DNA of 64,000 nucleotides from Promicromonospora sp049532985. GTDB taxonomy: Bacteria > Actinomycetota > Actinomycetes > Actinomycetales > Cellulomonadaceae. The position numbers and the translations under genes were made by a program. The notes below the pieces were generated by a model, which was not told the origin of the DNA, made no database searches, and saw nothing but the letters and a program-made list of their open reading frames with translations. The first letter of the stretch is position 1. Each line of letters starts with the position of its first letter. The stretch is from NCBI RefSeq assembly GCF_049532985.1, contig NZ_CP186693.1, positions 2,418,001 through 2,482,000 of the forward strand, written 5' to 3'. This document shows positions 16,483-24,985 of this stretch, one piece after another.

Positions 16483-17862
16483 ATGAGCCCCACCCCGGAC
16501 CGGTCCGAGCCCGCCGACGGCACCGCCTCCCCCCGCGAACGCCGCCGCGTCGTCCTGGCGACGATCGTCGGCACGACCGTCGAGTGGTACGACTTCTTCG
16601 TCTACGCCTCGGCGGCGGGCCTGGTCTTCGGGCAGCTCTTCTTCGAGCCCGCGGGCTCGGGCCTGGGCACGTTGCTCGCGTTCGGCTCCGTGGGCGTCAG
16701 CTTCCTGTTCCGCCCGCTCGGCGCGTTCGTCGCGGGCCACCTCGGCGACCGGTACGGGCGACGCGTGGTGCTGGTGCTCACGCTGGTGCTCATGGGCACG
16801 GCCACCGCGCTGATCGGCCTGCTGCCCACGTACGCGCAGATCGGTGTCGCCGCGCCGGTGCTGCTGGTGACGCTGCGCATCCTGCAGGGCATCTCGGCGG
16901 GCGGCGAGTGGGGCGGGGCGGTGCTCATGTCGTGCGAGCACGCGCCGGTGCGCCGCCGGGGTCTGTTCGGTGCGGCGCCGCAGATCGGCGTGCCGCTGGG
17001 TCTGCTGCTCGCGTCGGGGGTGCTGGGCGTCATGACGGCCGTGGCGCCGGGCGACGCGTTCCTCGCGTGGGGCTGGCGCGTCCCGTTCCTGCTGAGCGTG
17101 GTGCTCATCGGCATCGGGTACTGGGTGCGGCGCAGCGTCGAGGAGAGCCCGGTCTTCGTCGAGATCGCCCAGCGGGCCGAGACGACCCGCCAGCCGCTCC
17201 TGCGACTGTTCCGCCGGCACACGCCGCTGGTGATCGTGGCGGCGCTCGTGTTCGCGGGGAACAACGCCGTGGGCTACATGACCACCGGCGGCTACATCCA
17301 GCGCTACGCGTCCGACCCGGCGGGGCCGGTCGGGATGGACCAGGGGCCGGTGCTGTGGGCGGTGACGGCGTCGGCCGTCGTCTGGCTGGTCGCGACGTGG
17401 GGCGCGGGCGCCCTGTCCGACCGGATCGGCCGCCGCACCACCTACGCGATCGGCTTCGTGGTGCAGCTCGCGGGCGTGCTGACCCTGTTCCCGCTGGTGC
17501 ACGGCGGGACGTTCGGCTCGGTGCTGCTCGCGCTGTCCTTCCTGTCGGTGGGCCTGGGGCTCACCTACGGCCCGCAGGCCGCGCTGTACGCCGAGCTCTT
17601 CCCGGCGTCCATCCGGTTCTCGGGCGTCTCGATCTCGTACGCGATCGGGTCGATCCTGGGCGGGGCGTTCGCACCCACCATCGCGACGGCGCTCGTGCAG
17701 GCGACAGGCAGCGCCGCCTCGGTGACCCTGTACCTGGCGGGCATGACGGTGCTGGGGCTTGCGGCGACGCTGCTGCTGCGCGACCGGACCGGCATCCCGC
17801 TGGGCCCGGACCACGAGGAGCTCCAGGCCGCCAGCCCGGTGCACGGCCTGGCCCGCGCCTGA
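16483..17862 (+). CDS. MHS-family MFS metabolite:H+ symporter
   Basis: The 459-residue protein has 12 predicted helices. The metabolite:H+ symporter signature TIVGTTVEWYDFFVYASAAG is in helix 1, FRPLGAFVAGHLGDRYGRR in motif A, and LRILQGISAGGEWGGAVLM in helix 4. The family imports aromatic or organic acids. Its position, divergent from the homoprotocatechuate operon and followed by an aromatic monooxygenase, suggests uptake of a hydroxyphenylacetate or a related acid. GAGGGAGTC precedes the ATG. The exact substrate is not readable from the sequence. Confidence 0.88.
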   Translation: MSPTPDRSEPADGTASPRERRRVVLATIVGTTVEWYDFFVYASAAGLVFGQLFFEPAGSGLGTLLAFGSVGVSFLFRPLGAFVAGHLGDRYGRRVVLVLTLVLMGTATALIGLLPTYAQIGVAAPVLLVTLRILQGISAGGEWGGAVLMSCEHAPVRRRGLFGAAPQIGVPLGLLLASGVLGVMTAVAPGDAFLAWGWRVPFLLSVVLIGIGYWVRRSVEESPVFVEIAQRAETTRQPLLRLFRRHTPLVIVAALVFAGNNAVGYMTTGGYIQRYASDPAGPVGMDQGPVLWAVTASAVVWLVATWGAGALSDRIGRRTTYAIGFVVQLAGVLTLFPLVHGGTFGSVLLALSFLSVGLGLTYGPQAALYAELFPASIRFSGVSISYAIGSILGGAFAPTIATALVQATGSAASVTLYLAGMTVLGLAATLLLRDRTGIPLGPDHEELQAASPVHGLARA

Positions 17863-17912
17863 GCCTCGCCCCCGCCCACCCCCCCGGCAGGACCCAGCAG
17901 AACGGACCCACG

Positions 17913-19811
17913 ATGCAGTTCCACCACCACGGCTACGTCACCGGCGACCCGTACGTGCGCCCGGCCGCCGGGTACGGCGTCGACCGGCCTGCCGAGCTGC
18001 CGGACGAGGTCGACGTGCTCGTCGTGGGCAGCGGCCCGGCGGGCATGATCGCCGCCGCGCAGCTCGCGCAGTTCCCGGACATCCGCACGCACGTGGTCGA
18101 GCGCCGCGCCGGGCGCCTGGAGATGGGCCAGGCCGACGGCATCCAGGCCCGCAGCGTCGAGACCTTCCAGGCGTTCGGGTTCGCGGAGCGGATCACGGCG
18201 GAGGCGTACCGGATCACCGAGATGGCGTTCTGGAAGCCCGACCCGGACCGTCCGGAGCACATCGTGCGGGGCGCCGTCCCGCCCGACGACCCGGGCGGGA
18301 TCAGCGAGTTCCCGCACCTGATCGTCAACCAGGCGCGGGTGCTCGACTACTTCGCCGAGGTAGCGGCGAACGCCCCCGCCCGTGTACGCCCCGACTACGG
18401 CCTGGAGCTCGTGCGGCTCACCGTCGCGGACGACCCCGGACCGGGCGCCTACCCGGTCACCGTGACCCTCCGCCACACGGCCGGCCCCCAGGAGGGCACC
18501 GAGCGCACGGTGCGCGCCCGCTACGTCATCGGGGCCGACGGCGCCCACTCCGCCGTCCGGCAGGCCATCGGCCGCAGGGCCGTGGGCGACAAGGCCAACC
18601 ACGCCTGGGGCGTGATGGACGTGCTCGCGGTCACCGACTTCCCGGACGTGCGCACCAAGTGCGCCATCCAGTCGCACGACGGCGGGTCCATCCTGCTCAT
18701 CCCCCGCGAGGGCGGCTTCCTCGCGCGCTGGTACGTCGACCTCGGCGAGGTACCGGCCGGCGACGCCGGACAGGTCCGGGCCACGACGGTCGAGGAGATC
18801 GTCGCCCGCGCCAACCGGATCATCCACCCCTACACGCTCGACGTGAAGGACGTGCCCTGGCACAGCGTCTACGAGGTGGGCCACCGGGTGACCGACGGGT
18901 TCGACGACGTCCCCGCCGACCTCGCCGGCACCCGCACGCCCCGGGTCTTCCTGGCCGGCGACGCGTGCCACACGCACAGCGCCAAGGCCGGCCAGGGCAT
19001 GAACGTGTCGATGCAGGACGGCTGGAACATCGCCTGGAAGCTGGCGCACGTGCTCACGGGGCGGGCGCCCGAGTCGCTGCTGGCGACCTACTCGGCCGAA
19101 CGGCACGTCGTGGCCCAGGACCTCATCGACTTCGACCGCGAGTGGTCGCGGCTCATGGCCACGCCGCCCGAGGACCTGCCCGACCCCACCTATCTCGAGG
19201 ACTTCTACGTCAAGACCGCGGAGTTCCCCTGCGGGTTCATGACGCGGTACCAGCCGTCGATGATCGTGTCCGGCACCGGCCACCAGCACCTGGCGACCGG
19301 GTTCCCCGTGGGCAAGCGGTTCAAGTCGGCGCCGGTCGAGCGCGTGGCCGACGGCAACCCGGCACATTTGGGACACCACGCCCGCGCCGACGGGAGGTGG
19401 CGCGTCTACGCGTTCGCCGACGCCGCCGCGCCCGGCGAGCCGTCGGCGCTGGGCGACTGGGCGCAGTGGCTCGGCACCGCGCCGGACTCCCCGCTGCTGC
19501 GGCACACCCCGGCGGACGGCGACCCCGACGCCGTGCTCGACGTCAAGGTCGTCTACCAGCAGGGGCACGGCACGATCGAGCACACCGCCGCCCCCGAGGT
19601 GTTCCGGCCGCGGGTCGGTCCCTTCGACCTGGTCGACTACGAGAAGGTGTACGCCGCCGACCCTGCCCACGACATCTTCGAGCTGCGCGGCATCGACCGC
19701 GGCGGCGCCGTCGTCGTCGTCCGCCCCGACCAGTACGTGGCCGCCGTGCTCCCGTTGACCGCCCGGGACGAGCTGGCCACCTTCCTCGCGGGCGCCCTCC
19801 TGCCCGCCTGA
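17913..19811 (+). CDS. FAD-dependent aromatic monooxygenase (phenol 2-monooxygenase / 3-hydroxybenzoate 4-monooxygenase type)
   Basis: The 632-residue protein has the flavoprotein hydroxylase plan. It has VLVVGSGPAGMIAAAQLA (dinucleotide fold, residues 30-48), RYVIGADGAHSAVRQAIG (DG motif), FLAGDACHTHSAKAGQGMN (GD motif), and a C-terminal thioredoxin-like dimerisation domain from about residue 470. Length and domain order match MobA-type 3-hydroxybenzoate 4-monooxygenase. No HpaB/HpaC two-component hydroxylase is present, so this enzyme probably supplies homoprotocatechuate from 3- or 4-hydroxyphenylacetate; this is inference. It begins 50 bases after the transporter and its stop lies in a tandem repeat. 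Confidence 0.85.
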   Translation: MQFHHHGYVTGDPYVRPAAGYGVDRPAELPDEVDVLVVGSGPAGMIAAAQLAQFPDIRTHVVERRAGRLEMGQADGIQARSVETFQAFGFAERITAEAYRITEMAFWKPDPDRPEHIVRGAVPPDDPGGISEFPHLIVNQARVLDYFAEVAANAPARVRPDYGLELVRLTVADDPGPGAYPVTVTLRHTAGPQEGTERTVRARYVIGADGAHSAVRQAIGRRAVGDKANHAWGVMDVLAVTDFPDVRTKCAIQSHDGGSILLIPREGGFLARWYVDLGEVPAGDAGQVRATTVEEIVARANRIIHPYTLDVKDVPWHSVYEVGHRVTDGFDDVPADLAGTRTPRVFLAGDACHTHSAKAGQGMNVSMQDGWNIAWKLAHVLTGRAPESLLATYSAERHVVAQDLIDFDREWSRLMATPPEDLPDPTYLEDFYVKTAEFPCGFMTRYQPSMIVSGTGHQHLATGFPVGKRFKSAPVERVADGNPAHLGHHARADGRWRVYAFADAAAPGEPSALGDWAQWLGTAPDSPLLRHTPADGDPDAVLDVKVVYQQGHGTIEHTAAPEVFRPRVGPFDLVDYEKVYAADPAHDIFELRGIDRGGAVVVVRPDQYVAAVLPLTARDELATFLAGALLPA

Positions 19812-19875
19812 CCCTGCCCACCCGGACCCTGCCCGCCCGGACCCAGCCCGCCTGACCCTGCCCACCCGGACCCGC
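19803..19875 (+). repeat. Five tandem 14-15-bp repeats across the monooxygenase stop codon
   Basis: Five copies of a unit like CCCACCCGGACCCTG occur at 19803, 19817, 19832, 19847 and 19861, two of them one base shorter. The monooxygenase stop (19809-19811) falls in the first copy. The array has no coding role beyond that. It could reflect slippage or be part of the 3' untranslated region. Confidence 0.75.
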
Positions 19876-19931
19876 ACGAAGGGCCACGGCCCGGGCGTGT
19901 CGCAGCCGGCGTGTCGGCCTCCGGGAAGGGT

Positions 19932-20000
19932 GGTGCGCCGGGGGTGGGTTGCGCTGCGTAGACATTGTCTACACCACGCAACCCACCCCCGCGGGGCACC
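19932..20000. promoter_or_regulatory. Large composite hairpin with an embedded operator-like palindrome
   Basis: This lies in the 370-base gene-free stretch 19812-20181. A perfect 14-bp stem (arms 19940-19953 and 19977-19990), extended by GGTGC/GCACC (19932-19936/19996-20000), encloses the palindrome GTAGAC-att-GTCTAC (19958-19972). The stem could terminate the upstream transcript, and the inner palindrome resembles a GntR-type operator. A TATACT at 20048-20053 is a plausible -10 for the downstream ThDP enzyme gene, with only a weak -35. From there to 20181 I see a leader without a gene. Confidence 0.5.
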
Positions 20001-20181
20001 TTCTCCCGAGCCGCCCGGACCGCCCTCTCGACGGCCCGGCCCGTGGTTATACTCGGCGCGTCGAGGCGGATCATCTCCCGCCTGCGCTCGAAAAAGGGGC
20101 GCGCGACGGGCCCCGAACCGGACCCGCCCGGGACACATACGGACTGCACCACTCATCCGTCACTGTTCCCCTGGAGGCCCC

Positions 20182-21846
20182 GTGCCCACCGTGTCCGCAC
20201 ACGTCGCCCGTACCGTCGCCCGTCACGTCGACCACGTCTTCGGCGTCATGGGCAACGGCAACGCCTGGTTCCTCGACGACCTCACCCGGTCCACGACCGC
20301 GCGGTTCACCGCCGTGCGCCACGAGGCCGGCGGCGTGGTGGCCGCCGACGCCTACTTCCGCGCGTCGGGCCGCATCGCCGCCGCCACCGCCACCTACGGC
20401 GCGGGCTTCACCAACGCCCTGACCGCGCTCGCGGAGGCGGCCCAGGCGCGCGTCCCGCTCGTGCTGCTCACGGGCGACGAGCCGACGTCCGGCCCGCGGC
20501 CGTGGGACGTGGACCAGATCGCCCTGGCCGCCGCCGTGGGCGCACGCACCTACACGGTGGGCCGTGCCGACGCCGCCGCCACCAGCGTCATCGCCATCGA
20601 GCACTCCCTGACCTACCGGGTGCCCGTGGTGCTGGCCATCCCCTACGACGTCGCGGCCCTGGAGGCCGGGCCCGTCCCCGACGCGCCCGAACCGGTGCTG
20701 CCTCGCCCGCTGGCCCCCGCCGGGCCCTTCGACGCCGCCGCCATCACCGACCTGGCCCGGCACCTCGCCGACGCCGAGCGTCCCCTGCTGCTGGCCGGCC
20801 GCGGCGCCTGGCTCGCGAGCGCCGGCGACGTGCTCGGGGAGCTCGCCGAGACCACGGGTGCCCTCACCACCACGACCGCCCTCGGGCGCGGGGTCTTCCC
20901 CGACGGCCGCTACGACCTCGGCGTGGCGGGCGGGTTCGGCGCGGCCGGGGCGATGGAGCTCGTGCGCGCGGCGGACGTCGTCGTCGTGCTCGGCGCGTCC
21001 CTCAACCAGTTCACGATGCGGTTCGGCGAGCTGTTCGCGCCCGGCACCCGCGTGGTCCAGGTCGACATCGCGCCCGCCGCCACCCACCGCCACGTGGGCG
21101 GTTTCGTCCGGGGCGACGCCGCCCTCGTCGCCCGCGCCCTGGTGGACGAGCTGCACGCGCAGAACGCCAAGCCGTCCGGCTGGCGCGAGACCGTGGACGT
21201 CGCCGCGGCGCGCCGTTACGACACCGGCCCCGCCGACGGCCTCGCCCCCGACGGACGCCTCGACCCCCGCACCGTCGCCCACCGGCTCGCCGGGCTGCTG
21301 CCCGCCGACCGCGTCGTCGTCTCGGACGGCGGGCACTTCATCGGCTGGGCCAACATGTACTGGCCCGTCGCCTCGCCCGACCGGATGATGATGGTGGGCA
21401 CCGCCTTCCAGTCGATCGGCCTCGGCTTCCCGAGCGTGCCCGGCTCCGCCGCAGCCCGCCCCGACGCCACCGTCGTGCTCACCACCGGCGACGGCGGCGG
21501 CCTCATGGCGCTCGCCGACCTGGAGACCGCGGTGCGCACCGCGGGCGGCCGCGGCCTGGCCGTCGTCTGGAACGACGCCGCCTACGGCGCCGAGGTCCAC
21601 GTGTACGGGCGCCAGGGGCTGGCCGAGGACCCGATGCTCATCCCCGAGACGGACTTTGCCGCGCTCGCGGCCGCCGTCGGCGCCCGGGGCGTGGTGGTGC
21701 GCACCCTGGCCGACCTGGACCGCCTGGCCGAGTGGACCGCCGAACCGGTCGCCGAGCGGCCCTTCCTGCTGCTGGACTGCCGGGTGTCCGGCTCGGTCGT
21801 CGCGCCGTACCAGGAGGAGATCCTGCGGGCGAACCGCACCCGCTAG
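20182..21846 (+). CDS. Thiamine-diphosphate-dependent enzyme (acetolactate synthase / 2-oxo acid decarboxylase-like)
   Basis: The 554-residue protein has the three-domain ThDP layout. The N-terminal PYR domain includes the catalytic Glu in FTAVRHEAGGVVAADAYFR, a central domain follows, and the C-terminal PP domain carries VLTTGDGGGLMALADLE and an Asn-Asp pair (VWNDAAYG) closing the GDG-x(n)-ND cofactor motif. GGAGG lies at a good distance from GTG 20182. In this aromatic island it could decarboxylate an aryl-2-oxo acid such as hydroxyphenylpyruvate to feed hydroxyphenylacetate formation, or act on another 2-oxo acid. The substrate is not resolvable. It tail-overlaps the next gene by four bases. 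Confidence 0.8.
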   Translation: MPTVSAHVARTVARHVDHVFGVMGNGNAWFLDDLTRSTTARFTAVRHEAGGVVAADAYFRASGRIAAATATYGAGFTNALTALAEAAQARVPLVLLTGDEPTSGPRPWDVDQIALAAAVGARTYTVGRADAAATSVIAIEHSLTYRVPVVLAIPYDVAALEAGPVPDAPEPVLPRPLAPAGPFDAAAITDLARHLADAERPLLLAGRGAWLASAGDVLGELAETTGALTTTTALGRGVFPDGRYDLGVAGGFGAAGAMELVRAADVVVVLGASLNQFTMRFGELFAPGTRVVQVDIAPAATHRHVGGFVRGDAALVARALVDELHAQNAKPSGWRETVDVAAARRYDTGPADGLAPDGRLDPRTVAHRLAGLLPADRVVVSDGGHFIGWANMYWPVASPDRMMMVGTAFQSIGLGFPSVPGSAAARPDATVVLTTGDGGGLMALADLETAVRTAGGRGLAVVWNDAAYGAEVHVYGRQGLAEDPMLIPETDFAALAAAVGARGVVVRTLADLDRLAEWTAEPVAERPFLLLDCRVSGSVVAPYQEEILRANRTR

Positions 21847-22160
21847 GCGCCGAGCTTCGCCCGCGCCATCGCCACGACCTTGCCCACGTTCAGGCTCCAT
21901 CCCACGCCGAACACGCGCGGCCCCACGACGTGCTCCGCCTCGGGGTTCCAGAGTCGCTCGCGGGCCCGTTCGAGGGTGGGGAAGCGGAACTCGTAGGGCA
22001 CCACGGACGCGACCTTGCCGTGCCAGGTGCGCTCCTCCTCGGGCGTGCGCAGCTCCTTGACCACGGCTGCGGCGGTCAGCGCGATCGCCGCCAGCGTGAT
22101 CAGCCGGCGCAGTCCCCCGCCGCGGTGCTTCGTGTGCTCGGTGCTGCTGGTGCGTCCCAT
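21843..22160 (-). CDS. DUF5808-type small protein
   Basis: The 105-residue protein has a short basic start, one hydrophobic segment (LITLAAIALTAAAVVKEL, residues about 19-36) and a C-terminal segment FRFPTLERARERLWNPEAEH with RVFGVGWSLNVGKV. The WNP and GVGW(S/T)xN pattern is typical of DUF5808 proteins, common small membrane-associated proteins of unknown role in actinobacteria. The ATG follows a GGAGGGCCACG-type purine stretch. It may be co-transcribed with the lipid kinase gene 91 bases upstream on the same strand. No function is assigned. Confidence 0.7.
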   Translation of the reverse strand: MGRTSSTEHTKHRGGGLRRLITLAAIALTAAAVVKELRTPEEERTWHGKVASVVPYEFRFPTLERARERLWNPEAEHVVGPRVFGVGWSLNVGKVVAMARAKLGA

Positions 22161-22251
22161 CGTGGCCCTCCGTGCTCTCGGTCGCTCGTCGTCGGCCCCC
22201 TGCGACCCATCTTGGGCCATCGGCGGGCGGCGCACCCGGTGAGCGCGCCGG

Positions 22252-23199
22252 TCAGCGCACCCGCACCGCTCCCGCCTGGACGGTGACGTCCGCCCGGCGG
22301 GCCTCGCCGAGGTCCTCGCCGTCGATCTCGAACACGCGCGGCTCCGCGAGCTCCACCCGCAGGGTCCGGACGCGCCGGTGGGTCGTGCTCTGGCTGCTCT
22401 CGGCGCTCCCGCCACCCGTGGCGAGGCGCTTGATCCCGTTGTCCCAGACCAGGTTGCGCAGCGTGTCGGCCCACCCTGCCGCGCCGTCGGCGCTCAGCAG
22501 CAGCAGGTCGAGCTCGCCGTCGCCGGGGTCGGCGTCGGGCAGGAGGTTGAGGCCGCCCTGGAGGGTGCCGCAGTTGCCCACCAGGAGCGTGTGCACGTCG
22601 TCCTGGCCGCGCGGCTCGTCGTCGGCCGTGAGGTGGACCTCCAGGGGCTCGCTCGCCGTCACCGCACGCCCCAGGGACTCCACGTAGGCCAGCCAGCCCA
22701 CCTTGTCCTTGAGGTCGTCGTCGGTCTCGGTGATCATGTGCGCGTCGAGCCCGAACCCGGCCATGACCGCGAACGCGTGCCGTGCGGTGCCACCGGCGAG
22801 CTCGACCTCCAGCCAGCCCAGGTCCAGGGTGCGCGCGTCGCCGGTGAGCGCGCGCAGGAAGGCCCCGGTCACGTCACCCAGGGGCACGCCCAGGTTGCGG
22901 GCCAGGAGGTTCCCGGTGCCGAGCGGCACGATGCCCAGCTCCACGTCGGCGCCACTCTGCCCGAGGTGCTCGGCGACCGCCCGGACCGTCCCGTCGCCGC
23001 CGGCCACCACGAGCACGTCCGCCCCGGCCTCGACCGCCTCGGCGGCCACGCCCTGGCCGGCGTCGTCCTCGCTGGTCTCGAACCACCGGACCTCGGGCTC
23101 GGCCCCGACGGCCTGCACGGCGTCGTCCAGGGCGGAGGCGAGGTCCGCCCGGCTCGTCTTGGCCGGGTTCCAGATGATGCCGACACGTCGCGGGGTCAT
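22252..23199 (-). CDS. Diacylglycerol/sphingosine kinase-like lipid kinase
   Basis: The 315-residue protein has the DAGK catalytic domain. It begins with VGIIWNPAKTSRADL (nucleotide loop), then DVLVVAGGDGTVRAVAEHL with the GGDGT signature, then GIVPLGTGNLLARNLGVP. The C-terminal domain contains CGTLQGGLNLLPDADPGDGELD and an FEIDGEDLG end. It transfers phosphate from ATP to a lipid hydroxyl at the membrane. The exact acceptor (diacylglycerol or other) cannot be told. The ATG at 23199 is chosen because the conserved domain starts there; longer in-frame starts run into the neighbouring WYL gene. Confidence 0.88.
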   Translation of the reverse strand: MTPRRVGIIWNPAKTSRADLASALDDAVQAVGAEPEVRWFETSEDDAGQGVAAEAVEAGADVLVVAGGDGTVRAVAEHLGQSGADVELGIVPLGTGNLLARNLGVPLGDVTGAFLRALTGDARTLDLGWLEVELAGGTARHAFAVMAGFGLDAHMITETDDDLKDKVGWLAYVESLGRAVTASEPLEVHLTADDEPRGQDDVHTLLVGNCGTLQGGLNLLPDADPGDGELDLLLLSADGAAGWADTLRNLVWDNGIKRLATGGGSAESSQSTTHRRVRTLRVELAEPRVFEIDGEDLGEARRADVTVQAGAVRVR

Positions 23200-23227
23200 G
23201 ACGGCATGCTCGCACAGCAGCTCCCGG

Positions 23228-24205
23228 TCAACGACCCGGGGCCTGCGGCCCGTCGGCGGCCTCCGCGACGGCGGCCGCCAGCCGCTCAGCCAGCGCCCCG
23301 ACGGCCGCCCGCAGCTCGGGGCCACCCTCGACGCGGAACGCGAACGGCACGCTCGCCAGCCACTCCTGGGCGTACATCGCGGGGTTCCGGGTGCTGCCCA
23401 CCAGGACGCACCGGTCGCCCACGGCCTCCAGCCGGCCCATCTGGGCCCCGACCCAGGGCGCGACGTCGGCGAGGGGCGCGTCGAAGACGACGCGCGTGGC
23501 GAACTGCCACCCGGTGCCCAGGTGCTCCTCCAGCGCGGCGACGGGGTCGAGCCCGTCGGGCGGTGTGAAGGCGGTCGTGGTGCGCTCGACGGCGCGCACC
23601 CGGTCCACCCGGTAGGTGCGGACCGCGCCGGCCCGGTGGGAGTGGCACAGCAGGTACCACCGCCCGTACCGGACCACCACGGCCCACGGGTCCACCTCGG
23701 CCACCCACTCGCTGCCAGACTCGCCACGGTAGGTGACCAGCACCCGCCGGCGGGCGGCCACGGCCGCGACCAGGTCGCTGGTGACGGCGGTGTCCGGGCG
23801 CGCCGCGTACCGGTCCGGTGCGGCCGAGGCGTGCTCGCGCAGCGTGGCCGCCTGCCGGCCCACGTCCTCGGGCAGGGCGCGGATCACCTTGCCCAGCGCG
23901 GTGCCGACCAGGTCGTCGGCCTCCGGGTGGGCGTGCAGCACGGCCATGACCAGTCCGAGCGCCTCGGTCTGGGTGAACATGACCGGCGGCAGCCGGGTGC
24001 CCCGGCCGAGCCGGTACCCGCCGTGCGGGCCGCGGGCCGACGTGACCGGCACCCCGGCCTCGCGCAGGATCTCGACGTACCGGCGGGCGGCACGCTCGGT
24101 GACGCCCAGCCGGTCGGCGAGCTCGTTCGCCGTCGTGCCGGGGCGGGTCTGGAGAACCTCCAGGGCGCGCAGCGCGCGGGCGGTGGGACTGGTCTCGGAC
24201 GGCAC
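23228..24205 (-). CDS. WYL-domain (YafY-type) transcriptional regulator
   Basis: The 325-residue protein has an N-terminal HTH_11 winged helix (LEVLQTRPGTTANELADRL, then TERAARRYVEILREAG) and a central WYL domain with DPWAVVVRYGRWYLLCHSH, followed by the WCX C-terminal extension. Such proteins usually regulate nearby genes in response to nucleic-acid or small ligands. It starts with GTG, 20 bases after the RibD-like reductase gene on the same strand, so the two form an operon. This pairing is frequent in actinobacteria. Confidence 0.88.
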   Translation of the reverse strand: MPSETSPTARALRALEVLQTRPGTTANELADRLGVTERAARRYVEILREAGVPVTSARGPHGGYRLGRGTRLPPVMFTQTEALGLVMAVLHAHPEADDLVGTALGKVIRALPEDVGRQAATLREHASAAPDRYAARPDTAVTSDLVAAVAARRRVLVTYRGESGSEWVAEVDPWAVVVRYGRWYLLCHSHRAGAVRTYRVDRVRAVERTTTAFTPPDGLDPVAALEEHLGTGWQFATRVVFDAPLADVAPWVGAQMGRLEAVGDRCVLVGSTRNPAMYAQEWLASVPFAFRVEGGPELRAAVGALAERLAAAVAEAADGPQAPGR

Positions 24206-24225
24206 GTCACCACCCTAGGAGCAGG

Positions 24226-24801
24226 CTAGGGGCGCACCACCTCGAGGATCTGCTTCTGCACGCCGTTCTTGTAGACCTCGTGCTCCACCAGGTCGAGCTT
24301 CTGGGCCGGCTTGTCGGCGTCGCTGAACAGCGGCTTGCCCTGGCCCAGCAGCACGGGGAAGACCAGCAGGTGGTAGGCGTCGATCAGGCCGGCGTCGGCC
24401 AGCGCGCGGGTCAGCGACACGCTGCCGTGCACCTGGAGCTCGCCGTCGCCGCTCTCCTTGAGCCGGGCGACGTCGTCCAGCGAGCGCAGGATCGTGGTCT
24501 CGCCCCAGTTGCCGACGAGGTCGTCCTCGGTCAGCGTCGTCGACACCACGTACTTGGGCAGCACGTTGTAGCGCGGGAACTCCTCCATGTCCGGCCAGAC
24601 GGGCGCGAACATCTGGTAGCTGGCACGCCCGAGCAGCAGCCCGGCGGCCTCCTCCTGCTCCGTGGCCTTGAGCTCGTAGGCCTCGGGGGCGGGCGCGACG
24701 ACCTTGAAGGTCCACGCGGTGTCGTGCAGCTCGGGGTCGCCGCCGGTCGGGTCGACCTTGCCGTCGAGCGAGACGAAGTGCGTGGCGACGATGGTGCGCA
24801 T
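24226..24801 (-). CDS. RibD C-terminal-domain / dihydrofolate reductase-like protein
   Basis: The 191-residue protein has the RibD_C fold. It starts TIVATHFVSLDGKVDPTGG, has LLLGRASYQMFAPVWPDMEE and a GELQVHGSVSLTRALADAGL segment, and ends with VFPVLLGQGKPLFSD. Members are NADPH-binding reductases of mostly unknown substrate, distantly like DHFR. AAGGAG lies before the ATG at 24801, which is preferred over an upstream in-frame start. It leads a two-gene operon with the WYL regulator and diverges from the hydrolase gene across a region holding a clear inverted repeat. Confidence 0.85.
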   Translation of the reverse strand: MRTIVATHFVSLDGKVDPTGGDPELHDTAWTFKVVAPAPEAYELKATEQEEAAGLLLGRASYQMFAPVWPDMEEFPRYNVLPKYVVSTTLTEDDLVGNWGETTILRSLDDVARLKESGDGELQVHGSVSLTRALADAGLIDAYHLLVFPVLLGQGKPLFSDADKPAQKLDLVEHEVYKNGVQKQILEVVRP

Positions 24802-24910
24802 GGGGGATCTCCTTGTCCGGGGCCGGCCTGGAGCCGGGGGTCCGCGTGGTGCGGTTCTCCCAGGATCAGACGAGCGGGACCACAAAACTCATCGGCGTCA
24901 TGATCCGGAA

Positions 24911-24935
24911 GTAGAACGTCCGGAACTGGTTCTAC
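24911..24935. promoter_or_regulatory. Inverted-repeat operator candidate between reductase and hydrolase genes
   Basis: GTAGAAC (24911-24917) and GTTCTAC (24929-24935) form a perfect 7-bp inverted repeat with an 11-base spacer. A CCGGAA precedes the left arm and recurs in the spacer. It lies in the 184-base divergent region and could be bound by the WYL regulator; this is inference. Confidence 0.45.
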
Positions 24936-24985
24936 CGTGGAGCTCAGGCGGCCCGCCGGGCCGCGACTCACGACGGGAGAGAACC

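Noticed and set aside
14845..17844. A 999-codon minus-strand frame starting opposite the transporter gene.
   Set aside because: Only the last 497 codons (from ATG 16338) show FAH and RraA motifs; the rest is the shadow of the transporter.
16464..19811. A 1,115-codon plus-strand frame covering the MHS transporter and the monooxygenase.
   Set aside because: Its first 480 codons are Arg/Gly/Pro-rich antisense-like text over the transporter; the true monooxygenase starts at 17913.
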